From the NCBI GenBank assembly GCA_022865345.1, contig JALHSU010000085.1, positions 1 to 32,028 on the forward strand: a stretch of DNA of 32,028 bases, read 5' to 3'. A model generated the notes under the pieces. The model was not told the DNA's origin and searched no databases. It saw only the letters and a list, made by a program, of their open reading frames with translations. This stretch comes from Candidatus Zixiibacteriota bacterium (GTDB taxonomy: Bacteria; Zixibacteria; MSB-5A5; RBG-16-43-9). This document shows, one piece after another, positions 22,077 to 29,791 of the stretch (positions are counted from its first letter, which is position 1; each line of letters starts with the position of its first letter). The translations under genes and the position numbers were made by a program.

Positions 22077-23174
22077 ATGGTTAAGATTAATTACATAATC
22101 ACATTCTTGCTCTTAAGTTGCAGTCTGGGATATTCGGAGCAGAACAAAGTTAAGATAGTTTCGTGCGATGATTATTATTGCACGCAACTGGCAACAGGTG
22201 AACAGCATAAGATAGTCAAGCAGGTTGACTGGGGACTTAACAAGTTGACCCTTTCTCCGGATGAAAAATATGTAGCTTACACTACAAGCAACTGGTTGGG
22301 GTTTGAGAACGAAGGGAGGGATGTTTTTTACTGTAAAGTGGACGGGAGTGAAAGGATGTTTCTACATAAATTTCAGATTTGTGTACATACCCTGCTATGG
22401 GAATCTTCTGATAGTAGAAGCTACATTTTTGTCGTACCTAAAAACTGTGGGATTGGCGGGCAGATCCAGGTGATCGACTGGCAGTCAAAGAATGTGGTTT
22501 TTACTTGTGCAGGGGATAGCCTTGGAGAAATTCCAGGAACAGACTGTTATGAGGTATATTACAATGGTAATCCACCTTGGGCGGCAAGACAAAGGATTTG
22601 CTTACACGATTTAGAAGCTATAAAAAAACCTGATAGTCTCAATATGAGATTTTTTATTGGTTGGGGAAATTGGGATATATATATCTCCACTCAAAGAGAT
22701 CAGATTTTGAGATTTAACGAGCTCGCGAAATCGACAAGAGAACAAGAACAATCACTTAGGAATGTTATGTTTAGAGAACAGTTTGCACACTCCAAAATCA
22801 TCTCTGACGCAAAGGATAATGTCATCGTTTTCTTTAGCAACGACAAAACTTCCGGTTTCTTTGGTGTGGTCGATACTGAGAACAAGAAGTTACTGTTGTT
22901 TGATAAATCAAATAGCCTTAGATTTTCGGCCCCTACATGGTCTCCTGACGGTAAGCGATTAGCGGTGTTGAGAACCAGCGATTGGGACAGGTATTTCGAT
23001 TTTTATGAGATCGATGATAAAGGGGAGATGAATCTGATTAAGACTTACAGGGTCGAGACTGACAGGGCACTTTCTGATTTCAGGTGGTCGGATGATTCAA
23101 AGAAGTTTTATTATTCTTATCTTTTTTCCAACTATCAAAAAGTCCAGGTTGAGGTAGAGCTAGAGGATAAATAA
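22077..23174 (+). CDS. Secreted beta-propeller-like protein
   Basis: A 365-residue protein with an N-terminal export signal (hydrophobic residues about 4-18). The C15 after LLLS could be a weak lipobox cysteine, so either a periplasmic protein or a lipoprotein is possible. The rest is rich in beta strands with repeated LSPDEKYVAYTTSN-, SPDGKRLAV- and WSDDSKKFYY-like segments, the signature of TolB/WD40-like (PD40) propellers. Several cysteines near the N-terminal half (CDDYYC, C of CKVDG) may form disulfides. No function can be named. It starts 13 bases after prfB but lacks a strong ribosome binding site. Confidence 0.7.
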   Translation: MVKINYIITFLLLSCSLGYSEQNKVKIVSCDDYYCTQLATGEQHKIVKQVDWGLNKLTLSPDEKYVAYTTSNWLGFENEGRDVFYCKVDGSERMFLHKFQICVHTLLWESSDSRSYIFVVPKNCGIGGQIQVIDWQSKNVVFTCAGDSLGEIPGTDCYEVYYNGNPPWAARQRICLHDLEAIKKPDSLNMRFFIGWGNWDIYISTQRDQILRFNELAKSTREQEQSLRNVMFREQFAHSKIISDAKDNVIVFFSNDKTSGFFGVVDTENKKLLLFDKSNSLRFSAPTWSPDGKRLAVLRTSDWDRYFDFYEIDDKGEMNLIKTYRVETDRALSDFRWSDDSKKFYYSYLFSNYQKVQVEVELEDK

Positions 23175-23194
23175 GGTTTTAAAGGAGTTATCTT

Positions 23195-23491
23195 GTGCTC
23201 TGCTGGAGCTGTAAAAAAGAGATAGAGGTTCCGCAAAAGATAAGCCGCAAGGATGCCTGCCCTAACTGCGGGGTGGATTTAAAGTGCTGTTATAACTGCC
23301 AGCTTTATGACAAGGATGCTTTTCATCAGTGTCACGAGACTGAAGCTGAATGGGTGAGGTATAAGGAGAAAGGTAATTTCTGCGAGTTTTTCGAGCCGGG
23401 AACAAGGCCGGTTAAGTCTGCGGACGATGAGCCTCAGACAAAAGAAAACCTGAAGAGGAAGTGGGATTCTCTTTTCAGAGACGAAGGGTGA
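23195..23491 (+). CDS. Small zinc-ribbon protein
   Basis: A 98-residue protein with two treble-clef or zinc-ribbon pairs, CWSC (C3, C6) and CPNC (C22, C25), then further cysteines (CCYNC, QCH, NFC). These arrangements suggest two metal sites. The C-terminal third is charged and ends near KRKWDSLF. The family looks like a conserved hypothetical found in candidate-phylum bacteria; function unknown. The GTG at 23195 lies 7 bases after AAAGGAG, which supports the start. It is probably cotranscribed with the propeller gene upstream. Confidence 0.75.
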   Translation: MLCWSCKKEIEVPQKISRKDACPNCGVDLKCCYNCQLYDKDAFHQCHETEAEWVRYKEKGNFCEFFEPGTRPVKSADDEPQTKENLKRKWDSLFRDEG

Positions 23492-23588
23492 ACATCCTTT
23501 AACTGGACAGTCATCTCTCTAAACCAAAGATTAGAAAATACTGACAAACTAACAAACTCTAAACAGTCAAACTTCCAAAAGGAGCGGT

Positions 23589-24578
23589 ATGGATATCATT
23601 AAAAGGATCAGGGATAAAGCTAAAGCCAAACACAAAAGGGTGGTTCTGCCAGAGGGGACCGAGGAGCGGATGATTAAAGCCGCAAAGGAGATTGTCTCCG
23701 AAAAGATAGCTGAAGTCATGCTGTTAGGGGAGAAGAAAAGAATAGAGGAGTTAAGCAAAGCCTCAGGACTTGACGTGGGACTGGTTAAAGTAGTTGATCC
23801 TGTGACTTCTTCAGAATCCGGGGAGTATGCTGCAGAGTATCACCGGCTCAGAGAAAAAAAGGGCATGACCGGGGAGGAAGCCAGGCAGTGCATGCTGAAT
23901 CCGTTATTCTACGGGGCGATGATGGTGAGGAAAAATGAGGTGGATGGGTTTGTAGCAGGTTCGGTCAATACCACCGGGGACGTTTTAAGAGCAGGATTGC
24001 ACATAATCGGATTGGCTCCGGGGATAAACGTGGTCTCCAGCTCATTTATAATGGTGGTGCCGGAGTTCTTAGGGGTAAAAGACAAGATCTTCGTATTCGG
24101 CGATTGCGCAGTTATGCCTAATCCAGACCCGAAGCAGTTAGCCTCAATTGCTCTGTCCTGCGCCAGAACAATGCGGGAGCTGGTTGGGGATGAGCCAAAA
24201 ATAGCAATGCTGTCTTTCTCCACCAAAGGGAGTGCTCAGCATGAGATGATCGATAAAGTCTTGGAGGCAACCAAAATCGCCAGAGAACAGGACCCGAATC
24301 TGAAAATCGATGGGGAGCTGCAGGTAGATGCAGCTATTATTCCTAAAGTTGCTCAGAAGAAATGCGCGGACAGCATTCTGTGCGGAGAAGCCAATGTCTT
24401 GATTTTCCCGGATCTAAATGCGGGGAATATAGCCTATAAGTTAGTCCAGAGATTAGCTAAGGCTGAGGCAATTGGCCCTATCATTCAGGGCTTAGCCAAG
24501 CCGGCAAATGACCTATCCAGAGGATGCAGTGTAGATGATATCGTGAATGTGGTGGCGATTGCGATGTGCCTGGCGTAA
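23589..24578 (+). CDS. pta: Phosphate acetyltransferase
   Basis: A 329-residue protein consisting only of the PTA_PTB catalytic domain, the short class I Pta of many anaerobes. It interconverts acetyl-CoA and acetyl phosphate, linking ferredoxin-dependent oxidoreductases to ATP formation through acetate kinase, which is not in this window. Recognisable motifs are LPEGTEERM near the start, DGFVAGSVNTTGDVLRAGL, FGDCAVMPNPDP, SFSTKGSA, QVDAAIIP and FPDLNAGNIAYKL. AGGAG lies just before the ATG at 23589. A bifunctional or phosphotransbutyrylase role is less likely given the close match to Pta motifs. Confidence 0.94.
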   Translation: MDIIKRIRDKAKAKHKRVVLPEGTEERMIKAAKEIVSEKIAEVMLLGEKKRIEELSKASGLDVGLVKVVDPVTSSESGEYAAEYHRLREKKGMTGEEARQCMLNPLFYGAMMVRKNEVDGFVAGSVNTTGDVLRAGLHIIGLAPGINVVSSSFIMVVPEFLGVKDKIFVFGDCAVMPNPDPKQLASIALSCARTMRELVGDEPKIAMLSFSTKGSAQHEMIDKVLEATKIAREQDPNLKIDGELQVDAAIIPKVAQKKCADSILCGEANVLIFPDLNAGNIAYKLVQRLAKAEAIGPIIQGLAKPANDLSRGCSVDDIVNVVAIAMCLA

Positions 24579-24723
24579 AAAAAGCAGGTAGCAGGTAGCT
24601 CAGGAAAAGCAGGGGCGATCCTTGTGGTCGCCCGATGGGTGGATGGAGAAGGATTTGAAGATAGAATCCCACTTAAGCTCAAGGTAGGTTAGATGTCCAC
24701 CCTGGAGGTTGAGGAATAAGGTG

Positions 24724-24824
24724 GTCATTGCGAGTCCGCCAAAGGCGAGACGAAGCAATCCTTATACTTTGCACAGATTGCTTTGTCGTCTCCCGCAAAA
24801 TGCAGGGAGACTCCTCGCAATGAC
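24724..24824. repeat. GTCATTGCGAG-type nested palindrome, copy 2
   Basis: Perfect outer arms (24724-24734 and 24814-24824). Inner segments include CGAAGCAATC paired with GATTGCTTTG and a GGGAG/CTCCC type pairing. Confidence 0.8.
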
Positions 24825-24840
24825 AGAGCGTGGAAGCGGT

Positions 24841-24868
24841 AGACCCACCTTGCCCACAAGGTGGGTCT
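24841..24868. repeat. Perfect 12-bp CCCACCTTG hairpin
   Basis: AGACCCACCTTG, loop CCCA, CAAGGTGGGTCT. Compare 17249, 18533, 26526 and 28074: covarying bases keep the stems paired. Confidence 0.8.
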
Positions 24869-24883
24869 AATTGAGCGAGATTT

Positions 24884-25294
24884 ATGAAGATCAAAACTAT
24901 TTTCATTGCCGGGATTATCCAGGGGTCTAGAAAGGGAAAGGTTCTGCATAATCAGGATTACAGAAAAGATTTAAAAAGAATCCTGAATAATTATTTTCCT
25001 GAAGCCAGAATAATCGACCCGGTTGCGGTACACCCTGAATCGGTCTATTATACTTTTGAGACTGGAAAGAAGGTTTTTCATAATTCGATAAAACAGGCGA
25101 TTTCCTCCGACTTAGTCATCGCCTACCTGCCGGAAGCCAGCATGGGTACTGCGATCGAGATGTGGGAATGTCACCGGAAAAAAGTCCCGGTCTGGACGAT
25201 CTCGCCCCTGCGGGAAAACTGGGTGGTAAAATTTCTTTCGAAAAAGGTGTTTTCTTCTTTAAATGATTTTGAAAGTTATTTGAAAAGAATGTAA
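24884..25294 (+). CDS. Nucleoside 2-deoxyribosyltransferase-like protein
   Basis: A 136-residue Rossmann-like protein. It starts with IFIAGIIQG, has a D-P segment after a strand (RIIDPVAVHPES), a SDLVIAYLPEASMGTAIEMW segment and a final PVWTISP strand. The DLVIAYLPEASMGTAIE motif, with its glutamates and G-T-x-x-E, is that of nucleoside 2-deoxyribosyltransferases and related nucleotide-sugar hydrolases (such as DUF4406 proteins). The exact substrate cannot be told; a role in nucleotide salvage is an inference. No strong ribosome binding site precedes the ATG at 24884. Confidence 0.7.
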   Translation: MKIKTIFIAGIIQGSRKGKVLHNQDYRKDLKRILNNYFPEARIIDPVAVHPESVYYTFETGKKVFHNSIKQAISSDLVIAYLPEASMGTAIEMWECHRKKVPVWTISPLRENWVVKFLSKKVFSSLNDFESYLKRM

Positions 25295-25322
25295 GGGAAG
25301 GCTTTAGCCTTCAAATTTTAGT

Positions 25323-25348
25323 TAGGGGCACAGCATGCTGTGCCCCTA
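25323..25348. repeat. Perfect 26-base TAGGGGC palindrome
   Basis: TAGGGGCACAGCA paired with TGCTGTGCCCCTA without a loop. Same ends as 12942-12969, different centre. It separates the convergent genes at 25294 and 25357. Confidence 0.85.
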
Positions 25349-25356
25349 CAGCTTAG

Positions 25357-26388
25357 CTACATGTTGGCTTTCAATTGTCCGCAGGCGGCCTGGATGTCTT
25401 CTCCTTTGCTTCTGCGCAAGGTCACGGCTGGAGCTCTGGGATACAAAATATCCCGGAACTTCATTAGAGTCTCTTCATCCGGCTTTTTATAAGGGTATTC
25501 TTTTATTGGATTATAAGGGATGAGGTTTATCTTGCAGGGGATTCCTCGGATGAGCTTTGCCAGCTTCAAAGCCTGTTCCTCAGAGTCATTTACGTCTTTT
25601 ATCAAAACATATTCAAAGGTTATGCGGGTATCATTTTTTTTAGCATAACATTTCAAAACCTCTAAAACTTCGGATAGAGGATATTTTTTGGTAATGGGCA
25701 TAAGTTTTCTCCTCAGCTCATCATCCGGGGCATTCAAGGATAGGGCTAATTTTATCTTCAACCCTTCATCAGCCAATTGGCGAATCCCTGGAATGATCCC
25801 GGAGGTGGAAACGGTAATCCTTTTAGCGGAAATAGATAGACCGATCTCTGATTGAATAATCCTGATTGCCTTAACGGTATTTTCATAATTTAATAAAGGC
25901 TCTCCCATGCCCATTATCACCACATTGGTTATTTTTTCATCTTCGTTCAGGTAAGCCCTGACAGCGATTATCTGGTCAACGATTTCGCCGGCAGAAAGAT
26001 TTCTTTCAAAACCTGATTTTCCAGTGGCGCAGAAAATACAGCTTAAAGTACAGCCAACCTGGGTGGAGATGCAGACGGTAACCCGGTTTTTTTCCCTCAT
26101 CAGCACCGTTTCGATTCTTTTGCCATCAAAAAGCTCAAATAGGAATTTTTCCGTCTGGTCGAGCTTAGATACCTGTTTTCTTATCAGCTTAAGCTTTCCG
26201 ATATAGGCGACTTCTGACAATTTCCGCCTGAGTTCTTTAGACAGGTCAGTCATCTGCTCAAAATCTGTTACCCTTTTGTTATAAATCCACTTGGCTAACT
26301 GCTTAGCCTTGTACTTTTTCTCCCTCAGCTTGTCCAGAAAGCTCTCTAACTCTTCTATCCAGAGACCTTTTAAATTGAGTTTTTCCAT
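25357..26388 (-). CDS. rlmN: Dual-specificity 23S rRNA/tRNA adenine C2-methyltransferase RlmN
   Basis: A radical SAM enzyme methylating A2503 of 23S rRNA and A37 of some tRNAs. From the ATG at 26388 it has 343 residues. The cluster motif is GCTLSCIFCATG with C113, C117 and C120; the mCys near the C-terminus is C336 in the AACGQL motif. Other family motifs are GMGEPL, STSG and SLNAPDDELR. An N-terminal accessory domain (1-90) includes YKAKQLAKWIY. The frame is open to an ATG at 26415, but the family's N-terminus starts nearer 26388. No clear ribosome binding site precedes either ATG. Confidence 0.95.
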   Translation of the reverse strand: MEKLNLKGLWIEELESFLDKLREKKYKAKQLAKWIYNKRVTDFEQMTDLSKELRRKLSEVAYIGKLKLIRKQVSKLDQTEKFLFELFDGKRIETVLMREKNRVTVCISTQVGCTLSCIFCATGKSGFERNLSAGEIVDQIIAVRAYLNEDEKITNVVIMGMGEPLLNYENTVKAIRIIQSEIGLSISAKRITVSTSGIIPGIRQLADEGLKIKLALSLNAPDDELRRKLMPITKKYPLSEVLEVLKCYAKKNDTRITFEYVLIKDVNDSEEQALKLAKLIRGIPCKINLIPYNPIKEYPYKKPDEETLMKFRDILYPRAPAVTLRRSKGEDIQAACGQLKANM

Positions 26389-26415
26389 ATTTGGGAAATT
26401 TGGAAGCCAACCCAT

Positions 26416-26676
26416 ACGGGCAAACCGTAAGTTATTTTCTTGTCATCCTGAGTCCGAAGGATGAAGGATCTAAAGATTCTTCGTCCCCTTCGGGGACTCA
26501 GAATGACCACAAGTAACACAATAATCCCGCCTTGCCCTCAAGGCGGGATAAATTATCAGGCACTCCGTCATTTCAAAAATATGACAATTCTTATCAAAAA
26601 CAAAGAAAAATCTCTTTTTGATTTATGTCCAGCAACTATGTCCTTACTAAAAAAATGCAAAAAATTAAAAAAATAG
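26416..26676. other. Divergent spacer before the AbrB-arsM operon
   Basis: No gene supported. It holds a TACGG/CCGTA hairpin just upstream of rlmN, a GTCATCCTGAG element (26442-26507) and a CCCGCCTTG/CAAGGCGGG hairpin (26526-26547), then AT-rich sequence up to the operon promoter. Confidence 0.55.
26442..26507. repeat. GTCATTCTGAG-type nested palindrome, copy 4
   Basis: Left arm GTCATCCTGAG (26442-26452) differs by one base from right-arm complement CTCAGAATGAC (26497-26507), leaving a C-A or wobble-like position. Inner GGATC/GATTC and CCCC/GGGG pairings are weaker than in other copies. Confidence 0.75.
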
Positions 26677-26705
26677 TTGACAAACAGAGATCGCTTACGT
26701 ATATA
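26677..26705 (+). promoter_or_regulatory. Promoter of the AbrB-arsM operon
   Basis: TTGACA (26677-26682), exactly 17 bases, TATATA (26700-26705). The expected start of transcription falls in the palindrome at 26712-26737. Confidence 0.65.
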
Positions 26706-26711
26706 TATTCA

Positions 26712-26737
26712 GATAATTCTGATTAATCAGTATTATC
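26712..26737. promoter_or_regulatory. Palindromic operator of the AbrB-arsM operon
   Basis: A near-perfect dyad: GATAAT, T, CTGATTAATCAG, T, ATTATC. Only the two T positions are unpaired. A further half site CTGATTAT lies at 26746-26753. Its place just after the -10 box suits repression by a dimeric regulator such as an ArsR-family protein, whose gene is not in this window. Confidence 0.6.
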
Positions 26738-26779
26738 AATGTATGCTGATTATTTAAAACTGAGGAGGTGAGGAGATTG

Positions 26780-27055
26780 GTGAAAAAAGGTAAAAACAAA
26801 GCATGTTGTGAGCCTGTGGATAAAATGGGCTGCTGCCAGGTTGAGTCGTTAATCAGCGTGGATGAGCGTGGGCAGATGGTGCTTCCCAAGGAGATAAGGG
26901 ACAAGGCAAAGATCAAGCCCGGGGATAAATTTGCAGTGATAAGCTGGAAAAAAGACGGTGAGATCTGCTGTATCTCACTGGTTAGTGCCGGAGAGTTAGG
27001 CCAGATGGTAAAAAGTCTGCTCGGACCCATGGCAAAGGAGATACTTCAAAAATAG
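26780..27055 (+). CDS. AbrB/SpoVT-like protein with Cys-rich ends (HgcAB-associated type)
   Basis: A 91-residue protein. The N-terminal tail has two vicinal cysteine pairs, CC at 7-8 of KACCEPV and CC of MGCCQVE, then an AbrB/SpoVT swapped-hairpin domain with SVDERGQMVLPKEIRDKAKIKPGD. A further CC lies in GEICCISL, and the C-terminus is helical (GPMAKEILQK). The layout resembles the family called HgcAB-associated proteins near mercury-methylation genes; no hgcA or hgcB is visible here. It may bind DNA or a thiophilic metal(loid). The GTG at 26780 is used; TTG 26777 is an alternative after AGGAGG at 26763-26768. arsM follows 61 bases on. Confidence 0.75.
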   Translation: MKKGKNKACCEPVDKMGCCQVESLISVDERGQMVLPKEIRDKAKIKPGDKFAVISWKKDGEICCISLVSAGELGQMVKSLLGPMAKEILQK

Positions 27056-27116
27056 AAAGACTGGCACGAAAAGGGGATTCTACTTGAATAACCAATAAAA
27101 AGAAAGGAGAAAGAAA

Positions 27117-27947
27117 ATGAAACAGGAAAAGATTAAAAAGGCAGTAAGAGAGGGGTATGCAAAAATCGCTAAAAAGGAAGCCTCCTGCTGCTCTCCGGTA
27201 AAATCTTGCTGCGGAGGAGATAATCCATCAGAGAGCATAAGCAAGTCTATCGGTTATACTGACGAGGAGCTTAAAGGTGTTCCAGAAGGCGCAAACTTAG
27301 GCTTGGGGTGCGGGAATCCGGTTGCCCTGGCATCCCTGAAACAAGGGGAGATCGTGCTTGACCTGGGCTCTGGTCCAGGATTGGATTGTTTCCTGGCGGC
27401 TAACAAAGTCGGCAAGACCGGCAAAGTGGTCGGCGTGGATATGACCCCGGAGATGATCGAGAAAGCAAGGGAAAACGCCAGGAAGGGCAAGTACGGAAAC
27501 GTTGAGTTCAGATTGGGAGAGATCGAAAATCTTCCAGTAGCGGACAACTTCGTAAATGCAGTTATCTCAAACTGCGTGATCAACCTGGTGCCGGACAAAA
27601 AAAGGGTCTTCAGGGAGACTTTCAGGGTTTTAAAACCCGGGGGCAGGCTGATGATTTCGGACCTGGTTTTGCTTAAAGAGCTTCCGGATTTCATTAAGAA
27701 CTCGGTTGAGGCATATATTGGCTGTCTTTCCGGGGCGATAATGAAAGATGATTACCTGAATGCCATAAAAGCAGCAGGTTTCAGGGAAGTCAAAATAATC
27801 GATGAGACCTCTTTTCCAATTGAGCTTATGGCTAGTGACTCGACTGCAAAAGCGTTAATCGAAGAGATGAAAATCCCTATGGAAAAGCTGAAAGATGTTG
27901 CCCGGTCGGTTGTCAGCATAAAAGTTCAGGGGATAAAACCTGAATAA
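27117..27947 (+). CDS. arsM: Arsenite methyltransferase ArsM
   Basis: A 276-residue SAM-dependent methyltransferase turning trivalent arsenic into methylated species. Vicinal cysteines lie at 24-25 and 31-32. Further cysteines are C65 (LGLGCGNP), C153 (ISNCVINLVPDK) and C203 (IGCLSGA); the last two match the As(III)-binding pair of characterised ArsM enzymes. Motif I is VLDLGSGPGLDCFLAA. AGGAGAAAG precedes the ATG at 27117. It is cotranscribed with the upstream Cys-rich AbrB-like gene from a promoter with an operator, consistent with metalloid-inducible detoxification. Confidence 0.93.
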   Translation: MKQEKIKKAVREGYAKIAKKEASCCSPVKSCCGGDNPSESISKSIGYTDEELKGVPEGANLGLGCGNPVALASLKQGEIVLDLGSGPGLDCFLAANKVGKTGKVVGVDMTPEMIEKARENARKGKYGNVEFRLGEIENLPVADNFVNAVISNCVINLVPDKKRVFRETFRVLKPGGRLMISDLVLLKELPDFIKNSVEAYIGCLSGAIMKDDYLNAIKAAGFREVKIIDETSFPIELMASDSTAKALIEEMKIPMEKLKDVARSVVSIKVQGIKPE

Positions 27948-28015
27948 AAGACTGAGGTTTCAGAAAACCTCCATATCCTGACCCAGGTTGAGGACAACCT
28001 GGGTCTACCAGGTAT

Positions 28016-28066
28016 GTTAGGTCAAACATTCCTGTCTGACCTAACAGGCAGGGATGCGTGTTCCAC
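28016..28066. repeat. Decayed Y-shaped double hairpin
   Basis: Hairpin 1 is GGTCAAAC...GTCTGACC (28020-28041) with mismatches; hairpin 2 is AACAGGC...GCGTGTT; the end is CCAC. Mixes features of the GTAG and GTGG subtypes. Confidence 0.6.
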
Positions 28067-28124
28067 TAATGGTAGTCCCACCTTGTCCTCAAGGTGGGGA
28101 CTAAAAGCTTCTGTTATTTTGGGT

Positions 28125-28153
28125 TTGACAGAATCTGAAGTTAAAGTTATGTT
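28125..28153 (+). promoter_or_regulatory. Promoter upstream of the beta-CASP gene
   Basis: TTGACA (28125-28130), 17 bases, TATGTT (28148-28153). The leader would be about 75 bases and contains two small hairpins. Confidence 0.5.
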
Positions 28154-28232
28154 AGCGAAGAAGCCGATGAATCGGCTGACTTCAAGATAAAACAGTAGCT
28201 GATAAATCAGCTAACTACAAAAGGAGGTCAGA

Positions 28233-29624
28233 ACGAAGATAACATTTTTGGGAGCAGCTAAGTCGGTTACTGGCTCGATGCACATACTGGAGTCGAATGG
28301 CAAGAAAATCTTGATCGACTGCGGGCTTTTCCAGGGAAGAAGGGAGGAGTCAAACCAGAGAAACAGGAATCTTCCTTTTGAGCCTGGGGGCATAGAACGG
28401 GTGGTGTTAGGGCATGCTCATCTGGACCATTCCGGGAATATTCCCACTCTGGTAAAAAATGGATATCAGAATACAATTTACTCCACCTTTGCCACCAGAG
28501 ATTTATGCCTGGCAATGCTCAAAGATTCAGCTCACCTGCAGGAAAAAGATGCTGAATATCTGAATAAGAAGAATGAGAAAAGGTCATTCCCAACTGTGAC
28601 TTCTCTTTATACTGTGGAAGAGGCTGAAAGGTCCTTGGAGCTTTTTAAAGGGGTAGGATATAACAGATCCTTCTATGCGACCTCAAATGTCCGGGTAACT
28701 TTTCACGATGCTGGGCATGTGCTGGGTTCTGCGCTCACATTTATGGAAATCTTCGAAAACGGGAGGAAGGTCAGACTGCTATATGCGGTCGACTTAGGCA
28801 GAAAAAATCTACCCATATTAAGAGATCCAGTCCAGGTGAAAGATGTAGATTATCTTATACTCGAAAGTACCTACGGGAACCACCTGCATGATGATTTCAG
28901 CACCACATCTGATAAATTAGCTTCGGTAATAAATCAAGCCTATCAGAGGGGAGGGAAGATACTGGTCCCGGCATTCGCCTTAGAGAGAACCCAGGAACTA
29001 ATCTATTTACTGTACCTTCTGGAAAAAGAAGGCAGGATACCAAAATTCCCGGTCTATGTGGACAGCCCTCTGGCGGTCAACATAACTGAAATTTTCAAGC
29101 TTCATCCCGAATGTTTTGACAAGGAAACCAAAGCTCTTTTGGAAAAAGAGGAAGACCCGTTCGGTCTAAAACGGATCACTTACATAACTGAATCAGAGGA
29201 TTCAAAAAAATTGAATAATCTTCAGGAACCCTGTATGATAATCGCGGGCTCAGGGATGTGCGAAGGCGGGAGGATACTGCATCACCTTAAAAATAATATC
29301 GAAGATCCAAAAAATACCATCCTGGTCGTGGGTTACATGGCTGAAAATACCTTGGGCAGAAAGATCGCGGAAAAATATCCTAAGGTCAGAATATTCGGTG
29401 AAGAATACAGCCTTAAATCCGAGGTTGAGGTACTTCACTCCTTTTCAGCTCATGCGGACAGAAATGAGCTTCTGCAGTATGTGGAGCAAGCGAAAAAAAA
29501 TCTGAGAGGAATTTTTCTGGTGCACGGTGAGGAAAAAGAAAGCCAAGCCTTAAAAAAATCGATCGAAGGTCTGGGAATTCAAAACGTGACAATACCGGAT
29601 AGGGGTGAGGAGATAACTCTTTAG
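28233..29624 (+). CDS. MBL-fold, beta-CASP RNA-processing exonuclease-like protein
   Basis: A 463-residue protein of the metallo-beta-lactamase/beta-CASP family related to CPSF73-type nucleases. The zinc motif HAHLDH follows an N-terminal LIDCGLFQG strand; later motifs are FHDAGHVLGSA, ESTYG, the beta-CASP core VYVDSPLAVNITEIF, GMCEGGR and SFSAHADR. It probably cuts or trims RNA using two zinc ions. No ATG, GTG or TTG fits: AAGGAGG (28221-28227) lies 5 bases before ACG at 28233, and KITFLGA, the conserved first strand, follows it. The first standard start, TTG 28248, is 20 bases from that site and would delete the strand. Confidence 0.9.
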   Translation, partial: TKITFLGAAKSVTGSMHILESNGKKILIDCGLFQGRREESNQRNRNLPFEPGGIERVVLGHAHLDHSGNIPTLVKNGYQNTIYSTFATRDLCLAMLKDSAHLQEKDAEYLNKKNEKRSFPTVTSLYTVEEAERSLELFKGVGYNRSFYATSNVRVTFHDAGHVLGSALTFMEIFENGRKVRLLYAVDLGRKNLPILRDPVQVKDVDYLILESTYGNHLHDDFSTTSDKLASVINQAYQRGGKILVPAFALERTQELIYLLYLLEKEGRIPKFPVYVDSPLAVNITEIFKLHPECFDKETKALLEKEEDPFGLKRITYITESEDSKKLNNLQEPCMIIAGSGMCEGGRILHHLKNNIEDPKNTILVVGYMAENTLGRKIAEKYPKVRIFGEEYSLKSEVEVLHSFSAHADRNELLQYVEQAKKNLRGIFLVHGEEKESQALKKSIEGLGIQNVTIPDRGEEITL

Positions 29625-29791
29625 CACAAAAGCTCTTGAAAGATGGGATGAAGTTTGGCAGATTCCATGCTCCTTATGGATGTGATCATCCACAAGAGAA
29701 AAGCTGGCGAGGATGATAACATCCTCGCCGAGCGAAAATTTTAGGGCTAAAGATATTGACAAATTAAGTCGAAAATAAAAAGGAGGATGGT
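29625..29791. other. Short spacer with GGATGATAACATCC-type hairpin
   Basis: It holds TGGATG/CATCCA (29677-29692) and GGCGAGGATG, loop ATAA, CATCCTCGCC (29706-29729). Relatives occur at 31289-31312 and 31495-31516. A TTGACA at 29756 has no good -10 partner. Confidence 0.55.

Larger units (their letters stand above)
24579..24883. other. Spacer after pta
   Basis: No gene seen. It contains an AGCAGGTAGC direct repeat (from 24593), a GGGCGA/TCGCCC hairpin (24613-24633), a GTCATTGCGAG element (24724-24824) and a perfect stem AGACCCACCTTG/CAAGGTGGGTCT (24841-24868). Confidence 0.6.
27948..28232. other. Spacer after arsM
   Basis: No gene seen. It contains GACCCAGGTTG/CAACCTGGGTC (27980-28005), a decayed Y element (28016-28066), an AGTCCCACCTTG hairpin (28074-28102), a promoter (28125-28153) and small stems AGCCGAT/ATCGGCT and TAGCTGAT/ATCAGCTA before the next gene. 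Confidence 0.6.

Noticed and set aside
24679-24949. Overlapping minus-strand frames after pta
   Set aside because: They translate the GTCATTGCGAG element; such elements give recurring false proteins.
29756-29784. Promoter before the carbon-nitrogen hydrolase
   Set aside because: TTGACA is present but no acceptable -10 box lies 15-19 bases downstream.
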